Positions 1 to 10,051 of a DNA stretch of 64,000 nucleotides are shown one piece after another; position 1 is the first letter of the stretch, and each line of letters starts with the position of its first letter. The notes under the pieces are model-generated. The model was given only the letters and a program-made list of their open reading frames with translations, had not been told where the DNA came from and made no database searches. This DNA comes from a virus: positions 1 to 64,000 of IMG/VR virus record IMGVR_UViG_3300011113_000123; one strand, written 5' to 3'. The translations under genes and the position numbers were made by a program.

Positions 1-1
1 T

Positions 2-727
2 GCAGGAATGTCTGTAACAGAAAGTATCACTGCTACAGAATCGTTGATTGGAACGTTTAACGCCAATACGTCTATCAGTGAAACTGCAACTTCAACTGAA
101 ACTGCAAGCGCAACATTTAACGCCAGCGGAATTACCACTGAAGCTGCTACTTCAACAGAATCTGTTAACGCTACATTTAATGCCAATACGTCTATCATTG
201 AAGCCGCTACTTCAACGGAAATCGTTACAGGAACGTTCAACGCTAATACGGCTATCAGCGAAACCGTTACCACAGCAGCTGCTGAAAACGCAACATATGA
301 TGCCAATACAGCTATAACAGAATCTATTACGTCAACTGAAGTTCAACAGGGCCAACGTTTCGTTCTTATGTCTGGTGTGTTTGCTTCGGTTCAGTACGCA
401 AACAACGTTATTCAGACTTATGCAACCTCTCAGATCGCTCCTTATGCAGGAATCACTGTTGGATCGTTCGACGGAACTCCTCGACTGGTTACATCTGGAT
501 CGGCTGGAGCAAGATTCGCGAACGGTACGCTCAGAGCCAACACAGGAACAATCAACGTTGGTGGTCGCGGCACGAACGTTTACATCATCACAAATCCAGG
601 AACGCCAGACGCAACATCGACGATGTACAGCGTCAACGCGATCTTCTCGAACACAGCGTTCACGATTCGCACCAACTTCTTACCTACAAGCGCAAACACA
701 AGAATTTGGTACAGCACTGGTCCATAA
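2..727 (+). CDS. Repeat-rich tail fibre/structural protein, C-terminal part (5' partial)
   Basis: The reading frame is open to the left window edge. The first ATG, at position 8, falls in the middle of a repeat unit, so the true start is probably upstream of the window. About five and a half 20-residue repeats (60 bp each, roughly 8-340) carry the pattern T-x-I-x-E-x-x-T-S-T-E followed by ATFNAN. They precede a non-repetitive C-terminal region of about 120 residues rich in Gly, Thr, Asn and Ala. This composition is typical of beta-rich phage fibre or virion surface proteins. It lies just upstream of baseplate genes, which supports a virion role. I do not recognise a specific family. Confidence 0.6.
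   Translation, partial: AGMSVTESITATESLIGTFNANTSISETATSTETASATFNASGITTEAATSTESVNATFNANTSIIEAATSTEIVTGTFNANTAISETVTTAAAENATYDANTAITESITSTEVQQGQRFVLMSGVFASVQYANNVIQTYATSQIAPYAGITVGSFDGTPRLVTSGSAGARFANGTLRANTGTINVGGRGTNVYIITNPGTPDATSTMYSVNAIFSNTAFTIRTNFLPTSANTRIWYSTGP
8..340 (+). repeat. Tandem 60-bp coding repeats
   Basis: Roughly five degenerate 60-bp units encode a 20-residue motif ending in TFNAN/TFNAS/TYDAN. The period keeps the reading frame, so this is a protein repeat and not a non-coding array. Confidence 0.75.
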
Positions 728-731
728 ACAG

Positions 732-739
732 TATAAATA
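732..739 (+). promoter_or_regulatory. T4-type late promoter TATAAATA
   Basis: An exact TATAAATA octamer lies 15 bases before the ATG at 755. The phage encodes gp55 (46932-47474) and the clamp gp45 (60185-60850), the factors that read such elements in T4. The same octamer recurs before other virion genes in this window. Confidence 0.75.
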
Positions 740-754
740 CGCATAGGAATCAAT

Positions 755-1327
755 ATGTCAGAAATCATCACACCTACAGAAGCCATCGACGCTTCAGTTA
801 CTAGAGGAGCTAAGGAAGTGGAATCAGTTAACGTAACAGGTAAGTATGTTGCTCAATGCTTCGATGCGAATGGAAATCTGAAGTGGGAAGAAGAATACGA
901 TAATCTTGTAACCACTCAGGGTAAGAATCATCTACTCGATACATATCTTAGCGGATCAGCATACACAGCTAAAGTATTCCTTGGGCTTATTAGCTCGACA
1001 GGATACTCAGCGGTTGCTGCTGGCGACACTGCAAACTCGCATACTGGATGGACCGAGTTCAGTGGTTACTCACAGACCACTCGTAGACCACCCTCATTTG
1101 CTTCTGCTTCATCGGGCTCAAAGGCTACTGCTTCTTCTGTTACGTTCTCGATCACTTCAGCGAACACAGTTAAGGGTACGTTCCTAATCGCTAACAATGG
1201 AGTCGGTAGCGCTGCTACGAAGGGTGGATTCTCTGGTAGACTTTACTCAGCTGGTCTGTTCACTGGTGGTGATAAGACTGTTGGTAACGGCGACGTTGTT
1301 AGCATCACATATACTGCATCTGCATAA
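755..1327 (+). CDS. Putative virion structural protein, unknown family
   Basis: A 190-residue protein with no signal peptide or membrane segment. The N-terminal third contains a charged segment (GNLKWEEEYDNLVTTQGKNHLLD) of a kind I recall from small phage accessory structural proteins. The C-terminal two thirds are Ser/Thr/Gly/Ala-rich and probably beta-structured. It sits behind its own late promoter (732-739), and its stop overlaps the start of the gp8 gene (TAATG), so it is co-expressed with baseplate genes. The function is inferred from context only. Confidence 0.5.
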   Translation: MSEIITPTEAIDASVTRGAKEVESVNVTGKYVAQCFDANGNLKWEEEYDNLVTTQGKNHLLDTYLSGSAYTAKVFLGLISSTGYSAVAAGDTANSHTGWTEFSGYSQTTRRPPSFASASSGSKATASSVTFSITSANTVKGTFLIANNGVGSAATKGGFSGRLYSAGLFTGGDKTVGNGDVVSITYTASA

Positions 1328-3150
1328 TGCCATCACTGATCCCTCGTCGATTTAGAGTACTGAACGCTCAGCAGTTCCTTGAGGGACTGGATGAAGCTGC
1401 GCCTACTCGCTATTACTTTTTTATTGGTCGTCCGCAGCCATATGCGAACGCCATTCCTATTACGGGAACAGTGAAAACTACGGCGAGCTCTAATACGATC
1501 GTCGGACAAGGTACATACTTTACGAGTGAGCTTGCTGTTGGTGATAGGCTAGGTATTACTGGTCAAGAAACCGTAGTTCGTGTGCATTCTATTCCTACTG
1601 CACAAACGATTATTGTTACTCCTCGCCCATCTGGTGCTAATACGACTGGAGCGAACGCCTACATTCGTAAGACGTTTTCTAATATAGATCCTCCAGCCGT
1701 TACACCAAGTTATTTCAATATCAACTATGATATAGTCGATGATATCATGTCTATGAAGAAGATTCAGTCTTCTGATGCGACTCATGCTATCCCTAGAATA
1801 AACTGGGCTAACAACACTCTGTATAATGAATGGGACGATAAGTTTCCTGTTCCGCTAACAGCCGCTCCAGGCTCGCTGCGCTATTTTATGTTGACCGATG
1901 ATTTTAACGTATATAAGTGCATCGACAATAATCGTGGTGCGAACTCGACGGTAAAGCCTACTACGACTGGTACATCAATTGAGTCGACATCAGATGGTTA
2001 TCGCTGGAAGTATATGTACACGATTTCTGCAGGCGAACGACTGAAGTTTTTGACTACAGATTTCATGCCAGTTAAAACGTTGTCGGCTAACGACGGCTCT
2101 GCTCAGTGGACTGTGCAACAAACTGCTCGTGCTTCTGGTAACGGTTCTATTCATCACGTAAAAGTTATTGCTAACGGCGCTGGTTATCTTCATACGACTA
2201 ACACGTTCCAGACTGTTACTAATACTTCTTGGATGAAACTCAAATCGTCAGCTTCTGGTATTGACGGAACATATGTTGGATCTGGTTTGTTTATCAGCGA
2301 AGGTGCTGCTGCTGGTCAAATCCGTAAGATCGTAAAGTATTGGGGATCAAACAATACTCTTATCGTCAATAGTGCGTTCAGTGTTACACCTAACACATCA
2401 AGCCGTTATGTGATTTCGCCGCTCGTAACTATACGCGGAGACTCAGGCGGAACGACTACTTCGCGCGCGACTGCGTACGTGTCGAATACTTTCAGTGGTC
2501 AAGTTCGCAAGATCACTGTTATTAGTCAGGGTCGTTCGTACTCACACGCTAACGTAGCGATTTCTGCGAACTCGTCTCATGGATTTGGTGCTACGGCTCG
2601 CCCAATCATTTCGCCACTCAATGGGCATGGGTCCGACCCAGTCGACGAACTAGGTGGAACAACGATTTTCCTAAACATTCGTACGAGTGGCGCGGAATCT
2701 AATACGTTCCCAACTAATAACGATTTCCGTCTAATCGGTATTCTTCGCGATCCTATTTTGGCTAACGGTTCTTATGCTAACGCATCTGTAATCGATCAGA
2801 CAACAAGAATTGGTGTTGAACTCGTAACAGGTGATTTCATCGAAGACGAGATCGTAACAGGATCTACAAGCGGAGCTAAGGCTCGCCTCGTTTACTTTGC
2901 GAATACTAACGCTGCAAGAACAGAAGGTGTAGCTAAGGTCATTCGAGTTACTACGAACGGAATTGGTGGATCGTTTACGCCAGGTGAAACACTAGTAGGT
3001 ACAAGTTCATCAGTGACTGCTAACGTAGTTTCACTGACTCGTCCAGCGACTAAGCCACACACTGGCTACATAATCTACACTGAACAAAGAGAAGCTGTTC
3101 TTCGCGATCCTGCTCAGACAGAAGACTATAAGATAGCAATTAAATACTAA
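1327..3150 (+). CDS. 8: Baseplate wedge subunit, gp8-like
   Basis: A 607-residue protein. The N-terminal half has gp8 hallmarks: FNINYDIVDDIMSMKKI, then NEWDDK, and around residues 225-250 the run YRWKYMYTISAGERLKF followed by DFMPV. The T4 protein is about 334 residues. The longer form here matches the expanded gp8 of cyanophage-type T4-like phages, with a Gly/Thr/Asn-rich C-terminal extension. gp8 is part of the wedge of the hexagonal baseplate that triggers sheath contraction. The start overlaps the stop of the preceding gene, and the DUF4815 gene follows 12 bases after the stop. Confidence 0.8.
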   Translation: MPSLIPRRFRVLNAQQFLEGLDEAAPTRYYFFIGRPQPYANAIPITGTVKTTASSNTIVGQGTYFTSELAVGDRLGITGQETVVRVHSIPTAQTIIVTPRPSGANTTGANAYIRKTFSNIDPPAVTPSYFNINYDIVDDIMSMKKIQSSDATHAIPRINWANNTLYNEWDDKFPVPLTAAPGSLRYFMLTDDFNVYKCIDNNRGANSTVKPTTTGTSIESTSDGYRWKYMYTISAGERLKFLTTDFMPVKTLSANDGSAQWTVQQTARASGNGSIHHVKVIANGAGYLHTTNTFQTVTNTSWMKLKSSASGIDGTYVGSGLFISEGAAAGQIRKIVKYWGSNNTLIVNSAFSVTPNTSSRYVISPLVTIRGDSGGTTTSRATAYVSNTFSGQVRKITVISQGRSYSHANVAISANSSHGFGATARPIISPLNGHGSDPVDELGGTTIFLNIRTSGAESNTFPTNNDFRLIGILRDPILANGSYANASVIDQTTRIGVELVTGDFIEDEIVTGSTSGAKARLVYFANTNAARTEGVAKVIRVTTNGIGGSFTPGETLVGTSSSVTANVVSLTRPATKPHTGYIIYTEQREAVLRDPAQTEDYKIAIKY

Positions 3151-3162
3151 TTGGAAGGTATC

Positions 3163-6100
3163 ATGGCTGCAGAAGCTAATAACGTCACGCTCTCAACGAA
3201 CTTCAACGTAGCACCTTACTACGACGATTTCAATGAGTCTAAAAACTTCCATCGTATTCTGTTCCGCCCAGGATTGGCTGTTCAGGCTCGCGAACTCACG
3301 CAGATGCAAACGATCCTTCAGAATCAGATCGACCGTTTCGCTGAACATATCTTCAAAGAAGGTTCTACGGTTCGCGGAATGGAAGCGAACTATGATACCC
3401 GATACAGCTATATTAAATTGCGCAATAACACTTCTACAGGAGCAGATGTTACTGTAACGAACTTTGATAGCAAAATCGTTAAGGGTGTTACTTCTGGTGT
3501 ACTAGCTAAGGTCATCAAGGTCAACGATGGTTCAGAAGCCAACACGCCAAACTTTAAGACTTTGTTCGTTAAGTATCTTGCAGCCAATAATACGACAGGG
3601 TTTAAGTTCTTCGCGAACAACGAAATCGTAAATACGGTTGGTGGTGGAACGATCTACTCAGCAAACACAATCACGTCTGCTCAGGGTGGAGCAACTGGTT
3701 ATGGTTCAGCTGTAACTTTCAATGCTGGTGTGGTTTACGCTAAAGATCATTTCATTCGCGTTCCTGAGCAGACTGTAGTTGTAAGCAAGTATGATACTAC
3801 AACAGCTTCTGGGCGCATTGGTTTTGATGTTACAGAAACGATTGTAACAGAAACAGCCGACGAAACTCTTCTTGATCCAGCTCAGGGTGCGTATAACTAT
3901 GCAGCTCCTGGTGCAGCTCGTTTAAAACTTACGGCTGATCTCCGTAGAGTAGGTCTAAACGATACTGTGTCTAACACATTCGTTGAACTATTTCAAGTTA
4001 AGGACGGTGTTGTACAATCTATTTCAACGCGTCCACAGTATGCTAGAATCAGAGATTATATCGCTCAGCGCACGTTCGACGAGTCTGGTGACTATGTTGT
4101 AAACGGATTTGAGATTAACGTAAAAGAACATCTTAAGGTTGGAAACAATCAAGGAGTTCTGACTGCTGGCAATGGTGGTAACTCACAGCTTCTTGTTGTG
4201 TATGCTGAACCAGGTAAGGCTTATGTTAAGGGCTATGATATTGAGCGCGTTGCTTCTACGAACAGAGTTGTTCAGAAAGCTATAGACACAGAATCTATCG
4301 AATCTGCTAAAGCTCTTGCTGACTATGGTAACTATCTCATCGTTGATAACGTAGTAGGTAACTGGGATCTAAATCGTCAGAGCATTGTTTCATTGCGTTC
4401 GCAGCAAGCGAATGCTGTTAGCACGCTGAACTATTCTTCGACTAATTTCCCAGCGAGCCAAATCGGTACTGCGCGTGTGCGCGGTGTCGAGTATTACACT
4501 GGAACGCCAGGGCTACCTAGCGCTCAGTACAAATTATACATCACAGACGTTAAGATGGCAGCTGGTCAGTCATTCACTGGTGTTCAGTCAATTGGTTTTA
4601 ATGGCGGCGTAGGTACTGTTAAAGGTAAAGCAGACGTACTAGGTTCAAACGGGCTCAATGCTAACACAGTCGATCCATTGTTTGATCGTGCTGTGTTTAG
4701 ACTACCAGCACAAGCTATTAAACGCCTAAGAAATACCTCAGGTGCAGTAAACAACGACTACTCTTTCTATAAGTCGTTCGATATTACGTTTAACTCTGCG
4801 GGTCAAGCTCAAATCACAACAGGCGATACTTCTGAAACATTTGATGGTTCAGGAACGCTCAGTGATGCGGCTACTCGTACAGACTTTTATGTCGTAAGCC
4901 GTTCAAACGGTAATACGACAACGTTCAGCGAAACGCTTACGACAACAAGCGGTTCAAATACAGTAACGGCAAGCGCCACGATTGATGGAAAAGTCAATCC
5001 AGGTGATATTATCAATATCCATACAGGCGGCGGCAACTTCCTTGTCAGCGCAGTAAATGGTACAACAATCAATCTATTTGGTAATGCTTCAGCTTCTGGT
5101 GCTGGTAAAGCGTTCCATAAGAGATTCTTTGCAGGACAAGTTCTAGATCTTGCTGGTAATGGTAGAGATGGTGCTCGCTCGATCGCTGTTTCAGGAACTC
5201 CTACAACCACAGCAGATCTTGATATCAATGAAACGCTAAACTCGACTTCTCTGGATGCTACAGCTATCGTTAAGCTGAACAAGATCGATGGTCAAGAGCA
5301 GGCTAAGACTGTTCAGCGTAATCGACTGGTTCAGATTCGCGTTGGTGCTGGTGGTGGTACTTCTTACACAGCTAACACAACTGGTCCATGGCCTCTTGGT
5401 CTATCGGACGGGTTTAAGCTCGTTGAAGTTCGTAAGAAAAATGGTTCTAACTTCGCATCAACGACAGAAGGAACTGATGTAACTTCTCACTTCACTATTG
5501 ATAGTGGCATGTTTGACAGTTTCTATAGTCATGCAAGCCTGAAGAAAAAGTCATCAAGCTCTCTTTCTATCGTTTCTGGCGACAGATTGCTTGTGAAGCT
5601 AGATTACTTTACTCACGGCACGTCTAATCGTGGTTTCTTCTCAGTCGACTCTTATCCAGTCGACGATGCAACTGCTGCATCAGATTCTACGAAGATCTTC
5701 ACTTACGAAATCCCTGTGTTCGTTTCACCAACGAACGGTATCTCTTACGATCTGCGCGACTGCGTTGATTTCCGTCCGCGTATGACGGATACTGCGAACA
5801 ACGTCACGAGTGTTACGAATATCTCTATCAACCCAAAAACATCGAACACGTTCGTTCTTCCATCAGGCGGTTTGCACTTCTCACCTCCTAATGAAGATTT
5901 CACTACGGATCTAGATTACTATCTGCGCCGTATTGATATCGTAGGATTGAATACGGACGGAGAGCTGATCATAACTAGAGGCGTTCCAGCCTTGCGCCCA
6001 GCGACACCTCCTGCTCCGAATGATGTTATGGCGATGGCGTCTATCGATCTTGCACCGTATCCTTCTCTGCCGCCAGTCATCGCGCGTAGAGTAGGGCGTC

Positions 6101-9100
6101 CAGATATGGCTAACAAGTTCCGTAAGTTTAACAATCGTCGCTACACCATGCGCGACATTGGTAAAATTGCTGAGCGCATTGATCGTCTTGAATATTACAC
6201 TTCACTGACTCTTCTCGAAAAGTCAGCGCAGGATATGTTGGTTCAAGATGCTAATGGTCTAGATCGTTTCAAGAACGGTATCCTAGTCGACTCGTTCACT
6301 ACACATGCTGTAGGTAACGTGTTTGATCCAGACTATAAGATCGCGATTGATCCAGAGAGGGGCGAGATTCGTCCACGCTTCTCTATCGATGAAACTCCTC
6401 TGGTTATGACTGCGAACTCAACACACGTTGTTCGCACGAACGTGACTCCTTCTGGCGTTTCAAAAGATCAGGTTATTACTCTAACGACTGCACCCACTTC
6501 AGCGACGTTCCTTGCTGGAGCTACGGTAACATCTGGTTCTTATACAGCTACAATCAGACATAAGGTCGGAACTAAACTGTATGTTGAAAACGCAACAGGA
6601 AACTTTGCGGCTGCTGCGACTATAACAAGCAGTGATAGTGGATCAAGAACTATTTCTTCTGTAACTGCATCTATTCCTGGTAAGTTGGTTACTCTACCGT
6701 ATACACACGAAGTTCTTATCAGGCAGCCATACGCAACGACAACAAGAAACTGCGTAGGAACATTCTACAAGTATGTTGGTTTGTTGCAACTTGATCCTGA
6801 TAACGATTACTGGTGTGATACTGTTCAGGGGCCCGACACAAACATCTCGATTGATCTAAACACCGACGCATGGGAATATCTTGCGTCTACATGGCCTGCT
6901 ACATGGAACTCGCCAATCACGAGTTTCACAGGCGGTCCCGTTCTTACAGGATCTTCAACTAATGATGTTGGCGGAACATACTCAGTTCCTCAGGCTGATG
7001 GATCAACTATTATCTATCAGAATACGCAGACCGTTTCTACCTTTGCTACACCTACTGTAACAACACAAACAGGAAATCAGACTGGTGTTGGATTTGTAAC
7101 GACTACTCAGTCTTATGGAAATATCGTAAAAGATACTTCGATTATTCCGTTTATGCGTTCTCGACAGATTTTGTTTAAGATGTCAGGAATGTTGCCTTCT
7201 GTTCGCGTATATGGTTTCTTTGATGGCGTTAATGTTAACGCATACATCACACCTATTACAGAAGCAGAATATAACTCGAAGTTAAAATCGGCTACGGGTG
7301 CTCCTGTAAATCCTGCTGCTTCTGCTGGAAGCGCGCTGGTTGTAGGCACAGACGGTGTGGCATATGGTGTGTTCCGCATTCCTAACGACGCGTCGTTGAA
7401 GTTTAGAACAGGATCAAAGCGTTTGCGTTTCGTAGATAGTCCTACGAATTCGATAACATTTGGACAGTTTACGACTTCATGCGAAGCAGCATATACAGCT
7501 GAAGGATTGTTGCAGAACGTTTCTGCTTTAACAATCACAACCAAGTCTGTAGAAATCACTCAGACTTCGTTGAACTCAACGACATATGGTTCACAGACTT
7601 CGTCAACAACGGCAAGTGGTACTAGAATCGTAGGCGTAATTCCTCCTGATCCAGGCGATGATGGTACGGTTGATCCACCTCGCGACGATGGTGACGATAG
7701 TGATCCGATTGCTCAATCTATGTTCATTTCTAGCCGTCTTGTTGCTAAAACAGGATCGAGCGGTATGTACATGACTAAGATCGATCTGTTCTTTGCAACT
7801 AAGGACCCAACGCTACCTATCACAGTTCAGCTTCAAGAAATTGAACCGCTGACAGGTCACATCACACCTAGAGTTGTTCCATTCTCTAGAGTGGTTGTTC
7901 CTTCAGCTGACGTTAATATAAGCACCGACGGATCTGCACCAACACCAGTTGTATTCCCATCTCCAGTATATCTGAGCAATGAAACAGAATACGCAGTTGT
8001 TCTGATTCCAGCGGCTGTGAATCCAAACTATAATGCGTTCACAGCAGTTCTTGGTGAAAAGGATCTTGTAGCTGGTTCTGTTGTTTCTGAGCAGCCAGCA
8101 TCTGGATTCATGTTCACCTCTGCAAACCAGCGCACATGGGTTCCTGTTGAAAATGAAGATCTTAAGTTTACTGCTTACTATGCGGAGTTCGATAAGAACA
8201 CCACAGGTAATCTGATTGTTAAGAATCCTTCGCGCGAGCATCTGACGATTGCTAACACAACTGGTGCTCTATCGCGCATCGGTGAAGTTGTTCATGGTCA
8301 GACAAGAATCGTGGGTACGTTCAGCATTGCTGCTGGTAACACATCTGCAATCAATACCCACATCGCTAACAACTCAGCATACGCTCAGGGTATCACTTCA
8401 GGCGCAACTGGTAAGCTAGTAAAGCTGACACCAACAGCTCTTATCATCCGCGACGTTTCTACAACCGCCACATTTAGAGGCGGTGAAAAGATTCGTATTC
8501 GTGTGGCGAACACGGTCACACGAAATGCAACTACAGGCGAAATCAAGGGAACAGGAACAGCAACATCTGCTACGTTCCCAGCTGGTCGTGTTACATACTA
8601 TGATCCAATCAACTATGCAAACACTCGATTGATTTTGGCTAACACTTCTTATATTAACAGCGGTGCAGCATTCGCTAACGCTCGTTTGTTCACTACGAAC
8701 ACTTACATCAAAGGTCAGACGAACGGATACAGTGCTCGTATTGTAACAATCAATAACGTTACGATTGATAATCTAAACTTGATCACTAATATGATTGTTC
8801 CTTCAAATAATGAAGTTCGTGCGTTCGCTAAGATGGCTACATCTACTTCTGCGCGCGACGCTTCGTTCTTTAGAGTCAACATCAACGGTGATTTAGAACT
8901 GAAGTCTCCTCGTTATGTGTTGAGTCGCAGCATTGAAGCTAACACGTCTGCTTCTTCTGCAACTATGGTCAACGATAGATCTGTAGAAATCAAGTATGAA
9001 CTTGATGGAAGAAATATCGTAGCTTCGCCAGCTATCGATCTTGATCGTATTTCGTTGTATCATACACACAATCTAATCAGCACCGACGGTGAAATTTCTA

Positions 9101-9831
9101 ATACTGAAAATTATGTGGTTGCTGGTGGTAACTCTGAATCACGCTATATCACTCGCATTGTAACTCTAGCTGATGGTCAGGACGCTGAGGATCTTCGTGT
9201 TTATCTAACAGCGTATAAGCCAAGCGGATCAAACATTTACGTGTACTATAAAGTTCTTGCGGCTGAAGATAACAATACGATGAATGATGTTCGTTGGGTG
9301 CCAATGGAACTCAATGAGGGTCAAGGGTTTAGTTTGGCTACTCGTTATTCTTCTAGTGAAAACAAGAACGACTTCATCGAGCTGGTTTATGATGTGCCTG
9401 CATTCCCAACAAATCTTTCTGGTACTGTTTACGAACCTGTAGGCATACCTTTATCTGGAGTCGTATCTGCTGCAGGCGGTTCAAATACTGTTACAGGTAG
9501 TTCAACAGCTTTCAGCTCACAACTTGTAGCAGGAAATGTAATTCGTATTGATACTCTGAGCGGAACGTTTAGGGTTCATTCTATAGCAAACAATACAAGC
9601 ATGACTCTTACAAGTCAGCCGGCAAGCGTATCTAACAAGAGCGCGTCCCGTGTTAATCCTGTAAATCAATCTGGTGCAAACAATACAACTGGTATTATCG
9701 AGTATCGAAATACAACTCGTGCTCGTTATGTCGGATATAAGTATTTCCAGGTTAAGATCGTGTTGGTAAACAGCTCAAGCTCTAATCCTCCACGAGTTAA
9801 AGATCTAAGAGCTATCGCGTTGCAGATGTAA
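3163..9831 (+). CDS. Giant DUF4815 virion structural protein
   Basis: A 2,222-residue protein. I chose ATG 3163 over the in-frame TTG at 3151 because GGAAGG sits at a normal distance before it. The N-terminal 80 residues contain PYYDDFNESKNFHRILFRPG followed by VQARELTQMQTILQNQIDRF and HIFKEGS, the signature of the DUF4815 phage family. A region around residues 790-1040 (YDLRDCVDFRPR, then RKFNNRRYTMRDIGKI and RLEYYTSLTLLEK) is also typical of this family. The rest is a chain of Thr/Ser/Asn-rich, probably beta-sandwich modules. Homologues in T4-like marine phages are annotated as virion structural proteins near baseplate genes. A tail-fibre or baseplate-attached role is inferred. Confidence 0.75.
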   Translation: MAAEANNVTLSTNFNVAPYYDDFNESKNFHRILFRPGLAVQARELTQMQTILQNQIDRFAEHIFKEGSTVRGMEANYDTRYSYIKLRNNTSTGADVTVTNFDSKIVKGVTSGVLAKVIKVNDGSEANTPNFKTLFVKYLAANNTTGFKFFANNEIVNTVGGGTIYSANTITSAQGGATGYGSAVTFNAGVVYAKDHFIRVPEQTVVVSKYDTTTASGRIGFDVTETIVTETADETLLDPAQGAYNYAAPGAARLKLTADLRRVGLNDTVSNTFVELFQVKDGVVQSISTRPQYARIRDYIAQRTFDESGDYVVNGFEINVKEHLKVGNNQGVLTAGNGGNSQLLVVYAEPGKAYVKGYDIERVASTNRVVQKAIDTESIESAKALADYGNYLIVDNVVGNWDLNRQSIVSLRSQQANAVSTLNYSSTNFPASQIGTARVRGVEYYTGTPGLPSAQYKLYITDVKMAAGQSFTGVQSIGFNGGVGTVKGKADVLGSNGLNANTVDPLFDRAVFRLPAQAIKRLRNTSGAVNNDYSFYKSFDITFNSAGQAQITTGDTSETFDGSGTLSDAATRTDFYVVSRSNGNTTTFSETLTTTSGSNTVTASATIDGKVNPGDIINIHTGGGNFLVSAVNGTTINLFGNASASGAGKAFHKRFFAGQVLDLAGNGRDGARSIAVSGTPTTTADLDINETLNSTSLDATAIVKLNKIDGQEQAKTVQRNRLVQIRVGAGGGTSYTANTTGPWPLGLSDGFKLVEVRKKNGSNFASTTEGTDVTSHFTIDSGMFDSFYSHASLKKKSSSSLSIVSGDRLLVKLDYFTHGTSNRGFFSVDSYPVDDATAASDSTKIFTYEIPVFVSPTNGISYDLRDCVDFRPRMTDTANNVTSVTNISINPKTSNTFVLPSGGLHFSPPNEDFTTDLDYYLRRIDIVGLNTDGELIITRGVPALRPATPPAPNDVMAMASIDLAPYPSLPPVIARRVGRPDMANKFRKFNNRRYTMRDIGKIAERIDRLEYYTSLTLLEKSAQDMLVQDANGLDRFKNGILVDSFTTHAVGNVFDPDYKIAIDPERGEIRPRFSIDETPLVMTANSTHVVRTNVTPSGVSKDQVITLTTAPTSATFLAGATVTSGSYTATIRHKVGTKLYVENATGNFAAAATITSSDSGSRTISSVTASIPGKLVTLPYTHEVLIRQPYATTTRNCVGTFYKYVGLLQLDPDNDYWCDTVQGPDTNISIDLNTDAWEYLASTWPATWNSPITSFTGGPVLTGSSTNDVGGTYSVPQADGSTIIYQNTQTVSTFATPTVTTQTGNQTGVGFVTTTQSYGNIVKDTSIIPFMRSRQILFKMSGMLPSVRVYGFFDGVNVNAYITPITEAEYNSKLKSATGAPVNPAASAGSALVVGTDGVAYGVFRIPNDASLKFRTGSKRLRFVDSPTNSITFGQFTTSCEAAYTAEGLLQNVSALTITTKSVEITQTSLNSTTYGSQTSSTTASGTRIVGVIPPDPGDDGTVDPPRDDGDDSDPIAQSMFISSRLVAKTGSSGMYMTKIDLFFATKDPTLPITVQLQEIEPLTGHITPRVVPFSRVVVPSADVNISTDGSAPTPVVFPSPVYLSNETEYAVVLIPAAVNPNYNAFTAVLGEKDLVAGSVVSEQPASGFMFTSANQRTWVPVENEDLKFTAYYAEFDKNTTGNLIVKNPSREHLTIANTTGALSRIGEVVHGQTRIVGTFSIAAGNTSAINTHIANNSAYAQGITSGATGKLVKLTPTALIIRDVSTTATFRGGEKIRIRVANTVTRNATTGEIKGTGTATSATFPAGRVTYYDPINYANTRLILANTSYINSGAAFANARLFTTNTYIKGQTNGYSARIVTINNVTIDNLNLITNMIVPSNNEVRAFAKMATSTSARDASFFRVNINGDLELKSPRYVLSRSIEANTSASSATMVNDRSVEIKYELDGRNIVASPAIDLDRISLYHTHNLISTDGEISNTENYVVAGGNSESRYITRIVTLADGQDAEDLRVYLTAYKPSGSNIYVYYKVLAAEDNNTMNDVRWVPMELNEGQGFSLATRYSSSENKNDFIELVYDVPAFPTNLSGTVYEPVGIPLSGVVSAAGGSNTVTGSSTAFSSQLVAGNVIRIDTLSGTFRVHSIANNTSMTLTSQPASVSNKSASRVNPVNQSGANNTTGIIEYRNTTRARYVGYKYFQVKIVLVNSSSSNPPRVKDLRAIALQM

Positions 9832-9832
9832 G

Positions 9833-10048
9833 ATGAAGTACGCTAAGGTCAAAGATAACCCAGAGCTAATACGTGATATGCAATCCAAGGCGGTTTTGAA
9901 TACAAACTTATCCGCCTTGGAATCATACAAGAAAAAGCGTGAAAAACAGCAAGAACTGAGTTCAGCCATTGCTGATATAAATAATATGAAGCAAGACATC
10001 AATGATCTCAAGACGCTCATGCAGCGCATTCTAGACAAGATAGGATAA
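9833..10048 (+). CDS. Small coiled-coil protein
   Basis: A 71-residue, highly charged protein. Residues 28-70 form a predicted coiled coil (heptads of Leu/Ile/Met between Lys, Glu and Asp). It starts one base after the DUF4815 stop and ends three bases before the next gene, so it is clearly in the same operon. It could be a small oligomerisation or attachment partner of the adjacent fibre proteins. I know no specific family name. Confidence 0.6.
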   Translation: MKYAKVKDNPELIRDMQSKAVLNTNLSALESYKKKREKQQELSSAIADINNMKQDINDLKTLMQRILDKIG

Positions 10049-10051
10049 TCA

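Noticed and set aside
8-340. Short regular repeats that could suggest a CRISPR-like array
   Set aside because: The 60-bp period is in frame and encodes a 20-residue protein repeat; there are no palindromic repeats or unique spacers.
3151-3162. TTG start for the DUF4815 protein
   Set aside because: The TTG lies one base after the gp8 stop without a ribosome site, and its GGAAGG is itself the ribosome site of ATG 3163.
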